Assembly (NCBI RefSeq): GCF_001423905.1
Contig: NZ_LMPQ01000001.1
Coordinates: 285,512-349,511, forward strand
Reading direction: 5' to 3'
Source: Frigoribacterium sp. Leaf186
GTDB lineage: Bacteria > Actinomycetota > Actinomycetes > Actinomycetales > Microbacteriaceae
DNA: 64,000 bases
This document shows, piece after piece, positions 56,513 through 64,000 of the stretch (position 1 is its first letter; the number at the start of each line of letters is the position of its first letter). A model generated the notes under the pieces. It did not search any database, had not been told where the DNA came from, and worked only from the letters and a program-made list of their open reading frames with translations. The position numbers were made by a program, and so were the translations under genes.

Positions 56513-58306
56513 ATGCCCCGACTCCGCTTGGCGCTCGCGCAGACCAACCCCGTCGTCGGCGACCTCGCCGGCAACTCCGCCCAGATCGTCGAGGCGGCCC
56601 GTCGGGCCCACGCCTCGGGCGCCGACCTGCTCGCCGCCGGCGAGATGAGCGTCACGGGCTACCCGATCGAGGACCTCGCCAGCCGGCCGAGCTTCCTCCA
56701 GGCCAGCCGGCACGCCGTCGAGGTGCTCGCCGAGACCCTCGAGGCCGAGGGTCTGGGCGACCTGCCCGTCGTCGTCGGCCACGCCGACGGCCCCTTCGAG
56801 CCCCGGCTGCTCGGCACGAGCAACGCCCCGACGGCCATCGCGCAGAACTGCGCGAGCGTGCTGCAGGGCGGGCGTGTCGTCACGACCACCGCCAAGTACC
56901 ACCTGCCGAACTACTCGGTCTTCGACGAGTACCGCGTGTTCATCCCCGGTGACGAACTCTTGGTCGTCCGGGTGGCGGGCGTGGACGTCGCGCTCGTGAT
57001 CTGCGAGGACCTCTGGCGTGACGGCGGCCCGGTCGAACGCGTGCTGCACGCCGACGCCGGCCTGCTCGTCGTGATCAACGCCAGCCCGTTCGTCCGCGAC
57101 AAGGACGAGGTGCGCCTCCCGCTCGTGACCCGCCGGGCCGTCGAGAACGACACCCTGGTGGCCTACGTCAACATCGTGGGCGGCCAGGACGACCTCGTCT
57201 TCGACGGCGACAGCGTCGTGGTCGACGGCAGCGGGACGATCCTCGCCCGGGCCCCGCAGTTCGACGAGCACCTGCTCGTCGTCGACCTCGACCCCGAGGC
57301 AGCCACCGACACCGAGTTGCCCGAGGGCATCCGCCGCGTCGAGCTCGAGCCGGCCGGCGCCGCGACCGGGCAGGGTGGCGACTCGTCGTCGGTCGACGCG
57401 ACCCGCGCCTCCTCGTCCGAGCCCGCGACCGAGCCCGGACGGGACGTCGCCGAGCTGCCCGACGACCGCCAGCAGCTCTGGAACGCCCTGGTGCTCGGCA
57501 CCCGCGACTACGTGCGCAAGAACGGGTTCCGCAGCGTGATCCTCGGCCTGTCGGGCGGCATCGACTCGGCCGTGTGCGCAGCGATCGCCGCCGACGCCAT
57601 CGGGGCCGACGCCGTGTACGGCGTCTCGATGCCGAGTCGGTGGTCGAGCGAGCACAGCCGCAGCGACGCCGACGACGTGGCCGAGCGGATCGGGGTGCGG
57701 TACTCGACGGAGCCGATCGCCGACCTCGTCGCGCCCTTCGAGACGCAACTGCACCTCACCGGCCTCGCCGCCGAGAACGTCCAGGCGCGGGCCAGGGCCC
57801 TCGTGCTGATGGGCCTGTCGAACCTGCACGGCCACCTCGTGCTGACGACCGGCAACAAGACCGAGCTGGCCGTGGGCTACTCGACGATCTACGGCGACTC
57901 GGTGGGTGGGTTCGCCCCGATCAAGGACGTCCCGAAGACCATGGTCTGGGAGCTCGCCCGCTGGCGCAACGCCCATGCCGAGTCGATCGGTGAGACGGCG
58001 CCGATCCCCGAGAACTCGATCACCAAGCCGCCGTCGGCCGAGTTGCGTCCGGACCAGAAGGACGAGGACTCGCTGCCGCCCTACGAGGTGCTCGACGGCA
58101 TCCTCGAGGGCTACGTCACGAACGCACTCGGGGCGGCCGACGTCGTCGCGCTCGGCTACGACGCCGACACCGTGGCCGAGATCACCACGCTGGTCGACCG
58201 GTCCGAGTGGAAGCGCCGCCAGGGGGCGATCGGTCCGAAGATCTCGGGCATGGCCTTCGGTCGCGACCGCCGCCTGCCGATCACCTACCGACCGACGACG
58301 GTCTGA
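56513..58306 (+). CDS. nadE: Glutamine-dependent NAD+ synthetase
   Basis: A 597-residue two-domain enzyme. The ATG at 56513 starts MPRLRLALAQTNPVVGDL with almost no leader. The N-terminal nitrilase-type glutaminase (about 1-275) has the Glu in AGEMSVTGYP, Lys in TAKYHLPNY and Cys in LVICEDLWRDGG. The synthetase domain (about 320-597) has the P-loop LGLSGGIDSAVCA, TTGNKTELAVGYSTIYGD and KDVPKTMVW. It makes NAD from deamido-NAD, ATP and glutamine. The interdomain linker (about 280-315) is unusually Ser/Thr-rich and contains a dispersed-motif copy. Confidence 0.95.
   Translation: MPRLRLALAQTNPVVGDLAGNSAQIVEAARRAHASGADLLAAGEMSVTGYPIEDLASRPSFLQASRHAVEVLAETLEAEGLGDLPVVVGHADGPFEPRLLGTSNAPTAIAQNCASVLQGGRVVTTTAKYHLPNYSVFDEYRVFIPGDELLVVRVAGVDVALVICEDLWRDGGPVERVLHADAGLLVVINASPFVRDKDEVRLPLVTRRAVENDTLVAYVNIVGGQDDLVFDGDSVVVDGSGTILARAPQFDEHLLVVDLDPEAATDTELPEGIRRVELEPAGAATGQGGDSSSVDATRASSSEPATEPGRDVAELPDDRQQLWNALVLGTRDYVRKNGFRSVILGLSGGIDSAVCAAIAADAIGADAVYGVSMPSRWSSEHSRSDADDVAERIGVRYSTEPIADLVAPFETQLHLTGLAAENVQARARALVLMGLSNLHGHLVLTTGNKTELAVGYSTIYGDSVGGFAPIKDVPKTMVWELARWRNAHAESIGETAPIPENSITKPPSAELRPDQKDEDSLPPYEVLDGILEGYVTNALGAADVVALGYDADTVAEITTLVDRSEWKRRQGAIGPKISGMAFGRDRRLPITYRPTTV
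57400..57413 (-). repeat. Dispersed motif in the nadE interdomain linker
   Basis: GACCCGCGCCTCCT on the plus strand, encoding T-R-A-S-S in the linker between the glutaminase and synthetase domains. Confidence 0.65.
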
Positions 58307-58353
58307 GGCCCCGGCGTCTCGTCGGCGGTCCGCCGACGGGACGGCCGAGCCGA

Positions 58354-58524
58354 TCAGTCGTCGGCGGCCTCTTCGGCGTCGAGGGCAGCGTTGCGCGCCT
58401 TGATCGTCTCGATGGCGTGCGCGGCCTCGTCGCGCGTGGCGTACGGCCCGGCGCGGTCGACGGCCGGTGAGACCTTGCCCTCTTCGACCTCGTGCGTCTT
58501 CGTGTTGAACCAGAACTCGGCCAT
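58354..58524 (-). CDS. Small SPOR-like protein
   Basis: A 56-residue protein with ATG at 58524 and GAGAGGACG before it. AEFWFNTKTHEVEEG and GPYATRDEAAHAIETIKARN have the look of the short actinobacterial proteins annotated as SPOR-domain-containing; in them the domain is truncated. No membrane segment is present. The function is unknown. It lies between nadE (convergent) and map (divergent). Confidence 0.75.
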   Translation of the reverse strand: MAEFWFNTKTHEVEEGKVSPAVDRAGPYATRDEAAHAIETIKARNAALDAEEAADD

Positions 58525-58590
58525 GGTGTCGTCCTCTCGGTGCGGCTGTCGAGAACGCGAGCCCGTCGCGCTCCCCCTAAGCTTGATCGT

Positions 58591-59454
58591 ATGCCCCGGG
58601 ACTCCCACGGATTCTTGACCCCGGGCCGGATCTCAGCGCAGCGTCCGGTCCCCCCGTCGATCGCCCGACCCGAGTACGTCGGCAAGGCCGCGCCGGCCGA
58701 GTACACCGGCGGTGACGTCTACGACGCCGAGACCGTCGAGCTCATCCGCGAGAGCGGCCGCATCGCGTCGCAGGCGATCGACGCCGTCGAGGCGGCCCTC
58801 CGCCCCGGCGTCACCACCGACGAACTCGACCGCGTCGCGCACGAGTTCGTCGTGGGCCACGGCGCGTACCCGTCGACCCTGGGCTACCGCGGGTACCCCA
58901 AGTCGGTCTGCACGTCGCTGAACGAGGTGATCTGCCACGGCATCCCCGACGACACCGTCCTGGCCGACGGCGACCTGATCAACATCGACATCACCGCTTT
59001 CAAGAACGGCGTGCACGGCGACCTCAACCGCACCTTCGTCGTCGGCGAGGGGGCCCCCGCGACCGTAGACCTGGTCGACCGCACCCGCGAGGCCCTGCGA
59101 CGCGGCATCAAGGCCGTGGCCCCGGGGCGCCAGGTCAACGTGATCGGTCGCGCGATCGAGTCGTACGCCAAGCGCTTCGGCCTCGGCGTCGTGCGCGACT
59201 ACACCGGCCACGGCGTCGGACGAGCGTTCCACTCGGGCCTGATCATCCCCCACTACGACGCCCCGCAGTACGACGACGTCATCGAGGTCGGCATGGTCTT
59301 CACCATCGAGCCCATGCTCACCCTCGGCGGCATCGACGCCGACGTCTGGGACGACGACTGGACCGTCACCACCCGCGACAAGAGCCTCACGGCCCAGTTC
59401 GAACACACCCTGGTCGTCACCGAACGCGGTGCCGACATCCTCACGCTCTCCTGA
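58591..59454 (+). CDS. map: Type I methionine aminopeptidase
   Basis: A 287-residue enzyme with ATG at 58591. An N-terminal extension of about 45 residues (SAQRPVPPSIARPEYVGK) is the SH3-ligand-like one seen in actinobacterial MAPs. Metal ligands lie in LINIDITAFKNGVHGDLNRT, GHGVGRAFHSG, FTIEPMLT and TAQFEHTLVVTE. It removes the initiator Met from nascent proteins. It precedes ppgK by 12 nt, so the two are probably one operon. Confidence 0.95.
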   Translation: MPRDSHGFLTPGRISAQRPVPPSIARPEYVGKAAPAEYTGGDVYDAETVELIRESGRIASQAIDAVEAALRPGVTTDELDRVAHEFVVGHGAYPSTLGYRGYPKSVCTSLNEVICHGIPDDTVLADGDLINIDITAFKNGVHGDLNRTFVVGEGAPATVDLVDRTREALRRGIKAVAPGRQVNVIGRAIESYAKRFGLGVVRDYTGHGVGRAFHSGLIIPHYDAPQYDDVIEVGMVFTIEPMLTLGGIDADVWDDDWTVTTRDKSLTAQFEHTLVVTERGADILTLS

Positions 59455-59466
59455 GAAAGGACCCCC

Positions 59467-60228
59467 ATGGCACGCACGGCAGTGGGAATCGACATCGGCG
59501 GCACCGGCATCAAGGGGGCGATCGTCGACCTCGACAGCGGCGAACTGCTCTCGGACCGCATCAAGAAGAGCACCCCGGAGGGCGGCGAGCCCGACGCCAT
59601 CGTCGCGGTCGTCAAGCAGATCGTCGACGAGCTCGGCCTCGACGACGCCTCGCTGCCGGTCGGCGTGTGCTTCCCGGCCGCGATCATGGACGGCAAGACC
59701 CTGTCGGCGGCCAACGTGTCGAAGAAGTGGATCGGCTTCGAGGCCGAGAAGCTCTTCGAGACCACCCTCGGCCGGAACATCCACTTCGTCAACGACGCCG
59801 ACGCCGCCGGCTACGCCGAGACGCGCTTCGGCGCCGCGAAGGGCGTCAAGGGCCTCGTGATCATGACGACCCTGGGCACGGGCATCGGCACCGCCCTGAT
59901 CAACGACGGCGTGCTCATCGTCAACGCCGAGCTCGGCCACCTCGAGATCGGCGGCAAGGACTACGAGACGAAGGCCTCGTTCGCGGCGAAGGAGCGAGAC
60001 GACCTCAGCTGGAAACACTGGGCCAAGCGCCTGCAGAAGTACTACTCGCACCTCGAGGCCCTGCTCTACCCGCGCCTGATCATCGTCGGCGGGGGCGTCT
60101 CGAAGCACCACGACGAGTTCTTGCCGTTGCTCGACCTGCGGGCCGAGATCGTCCCGGCCGCGTTGCGCAACAACGCCGGCATCATGGGCGCCGCCGCGCT
60201 GGCCGCCGACTCGAACCCGGCGTTCTGA
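59467..60228 (+). CDS. ppgK: Polyphosphate glucokinase
   Basis: A 253-residue ROK-family kinase. GIDIGGTGIKGAIVDLDSG (phosphate-binding), GVCFPAAIMDGK, FVNDADAAGYAE, TTLGTGIGTALI and AELGHLEIGGKDYE are typical of the actinobacterial enzyme that phosphorylates glucose with polyphosphate or ATP. It channels free glucose into glycolysis. The ATG at 59467 follows GAGAAAGGACCCCC. The gene ends at a long hairpin shared with rnpB. Confidence 0.94.
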   Translation: MARTAVGIDIGGTGIKGAIVDLDSGELLSDRIKKSTPEGGEPDAIVAVVKQIVDELGLDDASLPVGVCFPAAIMDGKTLSAANVSKKWIGFEAEKLFETTLGRNIHFVNDADAAGYAETRFGAAKGVKGLVIMTTLGTGIGTALINDGVLIVNAELGHLEIGGKDYETKASFAAKERDDLSWKHWAKRLQKYYSHLEALLYPRLIIVGGGVSKHHDEFLPLLDLRAEIVPAALRNNAGIMGAAALAADSNPAF

Positions 60229-60243
60229 GGCGGGTCGCGACTA

Positions 60244-60299
60244 ACGCGAGAAGACCCCGGGTCAGGAGGCGCGCCTCCTGATCCGGGGTCTTCTCGCGT
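60244..60299. terminator. 28-bp-stem bidirectional terminator between ppgK and rnpB
   Basis: Bases 60244-60271 pair with 60272-60299 with a single G-T pair. The centre is CAGGAGGCGCGCCTCCTG, two dispersed-motif halves back to back. It lies 16 nt after ppgK and 4 nt after the rnpB 3' end. Confidence 0.85.
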
Positions 60300-60302
60300 G
60301 AG

Positions 60303-60689
60303 GCGGATGGGCCGACTGTTACGCCGGGTTCTGTCCCGGTGCCGAAGCACCCTGGACGGCCATCTCTCTCGGGACTGCGTTGCCGCAGCCCTCTAGCGGT
60401 CTACCCGGGGACTCGGCGAGCAGCGTCGACGTCCCCTCTTTGACCTTGCTCCGGGCGAGGTTTACATAGCCGGCCGGTCACCCGAGCCGCTGGTGGTCTC
60501 TTACACCGCCGTTTCACCCTTACCCCGCGTCGCCCCCGAAGGCGCGACCCGTGGCGGTCTGCTCTCTGTTGCACTTTCTCGCGGGTTGCCCCGGGTGGGT
60601 GTTACCCACCGCCCTGCTCTGTGGAGCCCGGACGTTCCTCGGCGGCGGGTTCGCACCCGCCGACGCGACCGTCTTGTCGACCCATCCGC
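60303..60689 (-). ncRNA. rnpB: RNase P RNA
   Basis: The minus strand holds the bacterial type A catalytic RNA. The 5' end GCGGATGGGTCGAC pairs with the 3' end GTCGGCCCATCCGC (helix P1). The universal blocks are GAGGAACGTCCGGGCTCCAC near the 5' end, GCTGCGGCAACGCAGTCC in the middle and GACAGAACCCGGC near the 3' end. About 387 nt. With the RnpA protein it removes tRNA 5' leaders. Confidence 0.95.
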
Positions 60690-60714
60690 GTGAGCGAGCC
60701 TACCGGTGCGGCGC

Positions 60715-61458
60715 TCAGATGCCCGACTCGTAGGTCCGCACGAGGATCGCGTTGCTGTCGGGGCAGAGCACGACGTCGTCCTCGGCCGCGGCACGCACCG
60801 CGGCGAGGTCGCTGCCGGTCAGGGCGACTCCGCTGGCGCTCGAGACGCCGCCGCGCAGCAACGAGGCGCCGACGCCGTAGCGGTCACGCTGTCGTTCGTA
60901 GAGGGCCAGCAGCTCGGGTGGCACGGTGGCCGCGATGGTGTCGCGGTTCGCGACGACCTCGGCCCGCTCGGCCTCGAGCTCGGCGAGCTTGGCGTCGCGG
61001 CCCGTCTCGGCATCGGCCCGGCGGGTGTCGAGCTGGTCGAGCTCGCCCTGCGTGACGGTGGCGACGGCACCGAGGCTCTCGACGCGCTCCATCACCTGGA
61101 GCTCGACGTCCTCGAGGTCGGAGCGGCGCTTCGCGAGGGCGGCCAGCTCGCCCTCGAGGGCGGCGACGTCCTTCGTCGACGACGACGAGGCGATGCGCTG
61201 TTCGTCACGGGCGACGCGCGCCTCGACGACGGCGACGTCGGACTCGATGCGCTTGAGTTCGGCCTGTGCGTCCTCCCACGCGCCCTGCTCGGTCGCGAGG
61301 CGGCTGCGCAGACGCGAGCCGTCGCCCTCGAGCGAGGCGAGCACGGCGATCTCGGGCAGGTTCGCCCCCTTGTGCGCGATCTGACGCAGCGAGGTGTCGA
61401 GTTGCTGCAGGTCGAGCAGCAGGGCCTGGTGCTCGTAGCTGGCTTTCATCAGGGGCAT
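60715..61458 (-). CDS. Coiled-coil protein of the C4-type zinc ribbon family with the zinc site lost
   Basis: A 247-residue protein with ATG at 61458 (an in-frame ATG at 61449 is possible). Residues about 10-190 form a long charged coiled coil (LLDLQQLDTSLRQIAHKG, ALEGELAALAKRRSDLED). The C-terminal part should be a CxxC...CPxCG zinc ribbon, but reads VSSASGVALTGSDL and LCPDSNAILVRT, so three of the four cysteines are replaced, apparently by serine. It is adjacent to the Nif3-family gene, a conserved pairing in actinobacteria. The function is unknown. Confidence 0.82.
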   Translation of the reverse strand: MPLMKASYEHQALLLDLQQLDTSLRQIAHKGANLPEIAVLASLEGDGSRLRSRLATEQGAWEDAQAELKRIESDVAVVEARVARDEQRIASSSSTKDVAALEGELAALAKRRSDLEDVELQVMERVESLGAVATVTQGELDQLDTRRADAETGRDAKLAELEAERAEVVANRDTIAATVPPELLALYERQRDRYGVGASLLRGGVSSASGVALTGSDLAAVRAAAEDDVVLCPDSNAILVRTYESGI

Positions 61459-61570
61459 GGGGGCTCTTCTCGTGATCGGGGGATGCGGGGGCGGAGCGCC
61501 CGGGAGGTGCGGGTCGCGCAGGTCTCGGAGGTCGCGCCGCGGGGTCGTCGCGTCGGACGACCCGGGGTGC

Positions 61571-62386
61571 TCACTGCACGACGGCGAAGTCCCACGGGTC
61601 GGTCCGCAGGTCGCTCAGGGTGACCTCGACGTCGTGCAGCTCGAGGCGGAGCTGTGCTGCCGCGGTGTCGAGCCAGAGCCACTCGCTCGCCCAGTGCGAC
61701 ACGTCGACGAGGGCGGGGCCGCGACCGAGTCGCATGAGGTCGCGGGCGTCGGACGCGGGGTGGTGTCGCAGGTCGCTCGTGACGTAGACGTCGGCGGAGA
61801 GCACGGCGGGGTCGGCGAGCAGCGAGTCGCCGGCGCCGGCGCAGAGGGCGACCGTCTCGACGACGCGGTCGGCCTCGCCTGCCACGCGGACGCCCGACGC
61901 GGTCGGGGGCAGGACGTCGCCGAGCTGACGGGCGAGGGCGACCAGGGTCATGGCGTGCGGCAGGCGCCCGACGATGCCCAGCCCCGTGCCTTCGACCGAC
62001 CCCGCGACGAGCGGACGCTGCTCGACGAGGCCGAGCTGGTGGGCCAGGACTCGCGAGGTGCCGGTCTCGACGACGTCGGCGTTCGTGTGGGCGGCGACGA
62101 GGCCGCACCCCGCCCGGACGAGCCGCGCGACGACGGCACCCTTGGTCGTGTCTTCGGACACCGTCGACACGCCGTGGAAGAGCAGGGGGTGGTGCACGAG
62201 CAGCAGGTCGGCACCCATGCCGAGGGCCTCGTCGACCGTGTCGAGCACTGCGTCGACCGCGAGGTGCACGTGGGTCACGGGCTGGTCGGGATCACCGACG
62301 ACCAGGCCGGGAGAGTCCCACGACGAGGCGCCCGCGAGAGGCCAGAGACGTTCGATGACGGAGTTGACCGAGGCGAGGGTGGACAC
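61571..62386 (-). CDS. Nif3-like dinuclear metal centre protein
   Basis: A 271-residue protein with a GTG start. SWDSPGLVVGDPDQPVTHV, LLLVHHPLLFHGV (metal-binding His pair), AAHTNADVVETG, VRVAGEADRVVETVALCAGA and YVTSDLRHHPASDA are the conserved motifs of the Nif3/YbgI (DUF34) family, which forms hexameric toroids with two metals. The biochemical role is unsettled. It precedes the coiled-coil gene by 112 nt and follows the membrane protein by 9 nt. Confidence 0.92.
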   Translation of the reverse strand: MSTLASVNSVIERLWPLAGASSWDSPGLVVGDPDQPVTHVHLAVDAVLDTVDEALGMGADLLLVHHPLLFHGVSTVSEDTTKGAVVARLVRAGCGLVAAHTNADVVETGTSRVLAHQLGLVEQRPLVAGSVEGTGLGIVGRLPHAMTLVALARQLGDVLPPTASGVRVAGEADRVVETVALCAGAGDSLLADPAVLSADVYVTSDLRHHPASDARDLMRLGRGPALVDVSHWASEWLWLDTAAAQLRLELHDVEVTLSDLRTDPWDFAVVQ

Positions 62387-62395
62387 CTCGACAGC

Positions 62396-63847
62396 CTAGT
62401 CGCGAGCCGTCGAGCGGAACCCCGTGATCATGACCGCGACGATGAACGCGACGACTGCGGCGCCGAGGAGGGCGACGACGACCGAGACCGGCGTCGAGAG
62501 GCCGGTGAGGTCGACGGCGCGGACCAGGTAGCCCTGCCAGGCGAACGAACCCAGCTCGCTCAACAGCAGGCCGAAGCCGACCACGGTGCCGAGCACGACC
62601 CCGGCCACCACGCCGATCGGGCCGCGGCGGGCGACGCGCGACGCGTCGTCGGGCCGGGTCGAGACGGAGGCCAGGGCGGCCAGGCCGACGATGCCGGTCG
62701 TCACGGGGACGGCGACCGTCGCGACGACGGCCGAGGCCACGGCGAGGCCGGGCACGAAGGCCAGCACCACGGCCGCGACGACGAGCAGCAGGGCCGCGGC
62801 AGCGACGACGAGCGCCAGGGGGCGACGAAGCAGGGGCGGGACGGGGGCGACGGAGGCGGCCTGCGCGTCGGTGACGGACTGCGCGTCGGTGACCGGCTGC
62901 GCGTCGGTGACCGGCTGCGCAACAGGGGCCGACGGGGTCGGCGCGACCAGCGCCTCCTGGTCGGCGGCCGCCTGCTCGTCGGCGTCGTCGGTCGCCGAGG
63001 CGGTGACGGCCTGGGGGCCGGTCGGCGCGATCACGGCGGGGGCGTCGGCCGGGGCCGGAGCCGCGGCGGAGTCGGTGGGGGCGGCCGGCGCGTGGCCGGC
63101 CTCGACGACGGGTCGGGGTTCGCGCGGTGCCCCGGGGGTGACCACGGGGACGACGCCGGTGAAACGCAGGCGGGTGGCCTCGAGGGCGCGCGTGGCCTCG
63201 TCGGTGCCGACGCGGGTGATCTCGTCCTCCCACGAGGCGAAGCGGGCGGCCTCGACCCGGCGCAGGTCGAGCTGGGCCTGGACCACGGCCATGAGGTCGA
63301 TCGTGGCCGTGTCGTCGAGGCGCTTCTCGACCAGACGGGCGAGCACGTCGTCGTCGAGCGTGAGTCGTTCGGGAGGCTGCGGCAGGCCGTCGGGCACCGA
63401 CACGGCGAGCACCGGCAGGGTGATCGCCGACGTGTCGACGGAGTGCCGGGCGACGCTCGCGGGGCGGGCCTCGTACGCGTCGGTGGGGACGACGTCGTCG
63501 AGGTCGACGTCGGCCCGGTGCGACGGGGTCGAGACCGGACGGGGCTCGCGGTGCGGCGGGCTGACGGGCACCTCGGCGGACGTGGGTGCGGCCGACGCGT
63601 GCACGGGTGCCTCGGGGTCGATCTCGGCAGCGGGCGCCTCGACGTCGGTCTCGGCAGCGGGGGCCTCGGGGGCGAGGGTCTGGTTCACGGGGTGGTGCTC
63701 CTGGTCGTGCCGGCCCGGCCGGGCGGAACGCTCGGGGGCGGTGTCGTCGAGGGGTGCGACGAACGTCACACGGCGCCGGTGGAACGCGACGTCGTCGTCG
63801 GGGGGTGCGATGCCCCCGACGCTCGCGGTCTGCACGTTGTCGGCCAT
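62396..63847 (-). CDS. Hypothetical membrane protein with long disordered N-terminal region
   Basis: A 483-residue protein with ATG at 63847 (MADNVQTASVGGIAPPDDDV); 20 further codons upstream are open but not needed. Residues 1-330 are rich in Ala, Pro, Asp and Glu and mostly disordered, with one more ordered piece (LTLDDDVLARLVEKRLDD, VVQAQLDLRRVEAARFASWE, about 155-215). A three-unit repeat of TDAQ(P/S)V occurs near 310-330. Four hydrophobic segments at the C-terminus (for example LALVVAAAALLLVVAAVVLA) form a membrane domain. I do not recognise a family. Confidence 0.6.
   Translation of the reverse strand: MADNVQTASVGGIAPPDDDVAFHRRRVTFVAPLDDTAPERSARPGRHDQEHHPVNQTLAPEAPAAETDVEAPAAEIDPEAPVHASAAPTSAEVPVSPPHREPRPVSTPSHRADVDLDDVVPTDAYEARPASVARHSVDTSAITLPVLAVSVPDGLPQPPERLTLDDDVLARLVEKRLDDTATIDLMAVVQAQLDLRRVEAARFASWEDEITRVGTDEATRALEATRLRFTGVVPVVTPGAPREPRPVVEAGHAPAAPTDSAAAPAPADAPAVIAPTGPQAVTASATDDADEQAAADQEALVAPTPSAPVAQPVTDAQPVTDAQSVTDAQAASVAPVPPLLRRPLALVVAAAALLLVVAAVVLAFVPGLAVASAVVATVAVPVTTGIVGLAALASVSTRPDDASRVARRGPIGVVAGVVLGTVVGFGLLLSELGSFAWQGYLVRAVDLTGLSTPVSVVVALLGAAVVAFIVAVMITGFRSTARD
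62861..62914. repeat. 18-nt tandem repeat in the membrane protein gene
   Basis: CTGCGCGTCGGTGACCGG is repeated three times (62861, 62879, 62897; the first unit differs at one base), coding for the TDAQ(P/S)V repeats. Confidence 0.85.
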
Positions 63848-63964
63848 GCTCGGATGGTAGGTGACGAACGGCCGCTGGCCGGGCGGACTCGCCGGTCCGA
63901 CCGGCACATTCGTCGATCTCGAGGGCTCGGACGGCCGGGTCGGGTGGCGCCGACGTCGGCAGGG

Positions 63965-63981
63965 TCAGGAGGCGCGGGTCA
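63965..63981 (+). repeat. Complete dispersed 17-mer at the right edge
   Basis: TCAGGAGGCGCGGGTCA. On the minus strand it reads TGACCCGCGCCTCCTGA, and its final TGA is the stop codon of the truncated gene. Confidence 0.7.
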
Positions 63982-64000
63982 GGTGGGCGAGCACCTCGCG
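63965..64000 (-). CDS. C-terminal codons of an unidentified gene, truncated by the window
   Basis: The minus strand reads R-E-V-L-A-H-L-T-R-A-S-stop. Eleven residues are too few to name the product, and the frame could be a chance one. The last five codons and the stop lie inside the dispersed motif, as at the DUF3159 and PAC2 gene ends. Confidence 0.35.
   Translation of the reverse strand, partial: REVLAHLTRAS

Overview
The window is a GC-rich chromosome segment from an actinobacterium. It is most likely a member of the Microbacteriaceae (Micrococcales): the genes include sepH, a two-domain glnE next to a second glutamine synthetase, polyphosphate glucokinase, actinobacterial rpoD, separate parC and parE, and several families I recognise from actinobacteria (DUF3000, DUF3159, DUF3710, DUF3093, DUF4193, DUF4191). 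I see no phage, transposase, CRISPR array or large acquired island. The genus assignment is inference.

Layout from left to right. 1-1962: end of coaBC coupled to a membrane Ser/Thr kinase. 1970-2620: four tRNA genes (Val-GAC, Cys, Gly on minus; Val-CAC on plus). 2704-6065: GH13 glucosidase and a solitary ammonium transporter with GlnR-type boxes. 6095-12643: zapE, sseA-sufE-ribD-like run, alpha/beta hydrolase, DUF3000, ribonuclease D. 12717-21244: fadA-fadB, dxs, acnA with a perfect promoter palindrome. 21267-25313: DUF3159, DUF3710, dut, DUF3093, DUF4193, sepH. 25338-31246: phosphodiesterase-like protein and convergent parC/parE. 31463-35196: small zinc-binding protein, an operon of an aberrant gatD and murT, and rpoD. 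35311-42377: MFS transporter, PAC2 protein, pepA, lpdA, sucB. 42405-45187: pseudokinase, DUF4191, RDD protein. 45215-51763: GlnR-type boxes plus glnA, then a minus-strand exopolysaccharide-type operon (GT2 synthase, membrane-anchored GH26, UDP-sugar dehydrogenase). 52172-60299: glnA2-glnE, nadE, SPOR-like protein, map, ppgK. 60303-64000: rnpB, a coiled-coil protein that has lost its zinc ligands, a Nif3-family protein, a membrane protein, and the last codons of another gene.

Nitrogen assimilation is the clearest functional theme: amtB, glnA, glnA2 and glnE lie in one 52-kb stretch, and amtB and glnA carry GlnR-like boxes. Central carbon genes (acnA, lpdA, sucB, fadAB, ppgK) and cell envelope or division genes (murT/gatD, zapE, sepH, the polysaccharide operon) fill most of the rest.

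Two observations stand out. First, the GatD homologue at 31799-32551 has lost the residues a glutaminase needs (Cys to Gly, His to Lys, Arg to Tyr), and its partner MurT has no zinc ribbon. In Microbacteriaceae the carboxyl that MurT/GatD normally amidates is the point where the type B peptidoglycan bridge attaches, so this pair may have been re-purposed. Second, a short motif (TCAGGAGGCGCGGGTCA and variants) recurs about 17 times, in gene linkers, at stop codons and as inverted pairs that form terminator-like hairpins.
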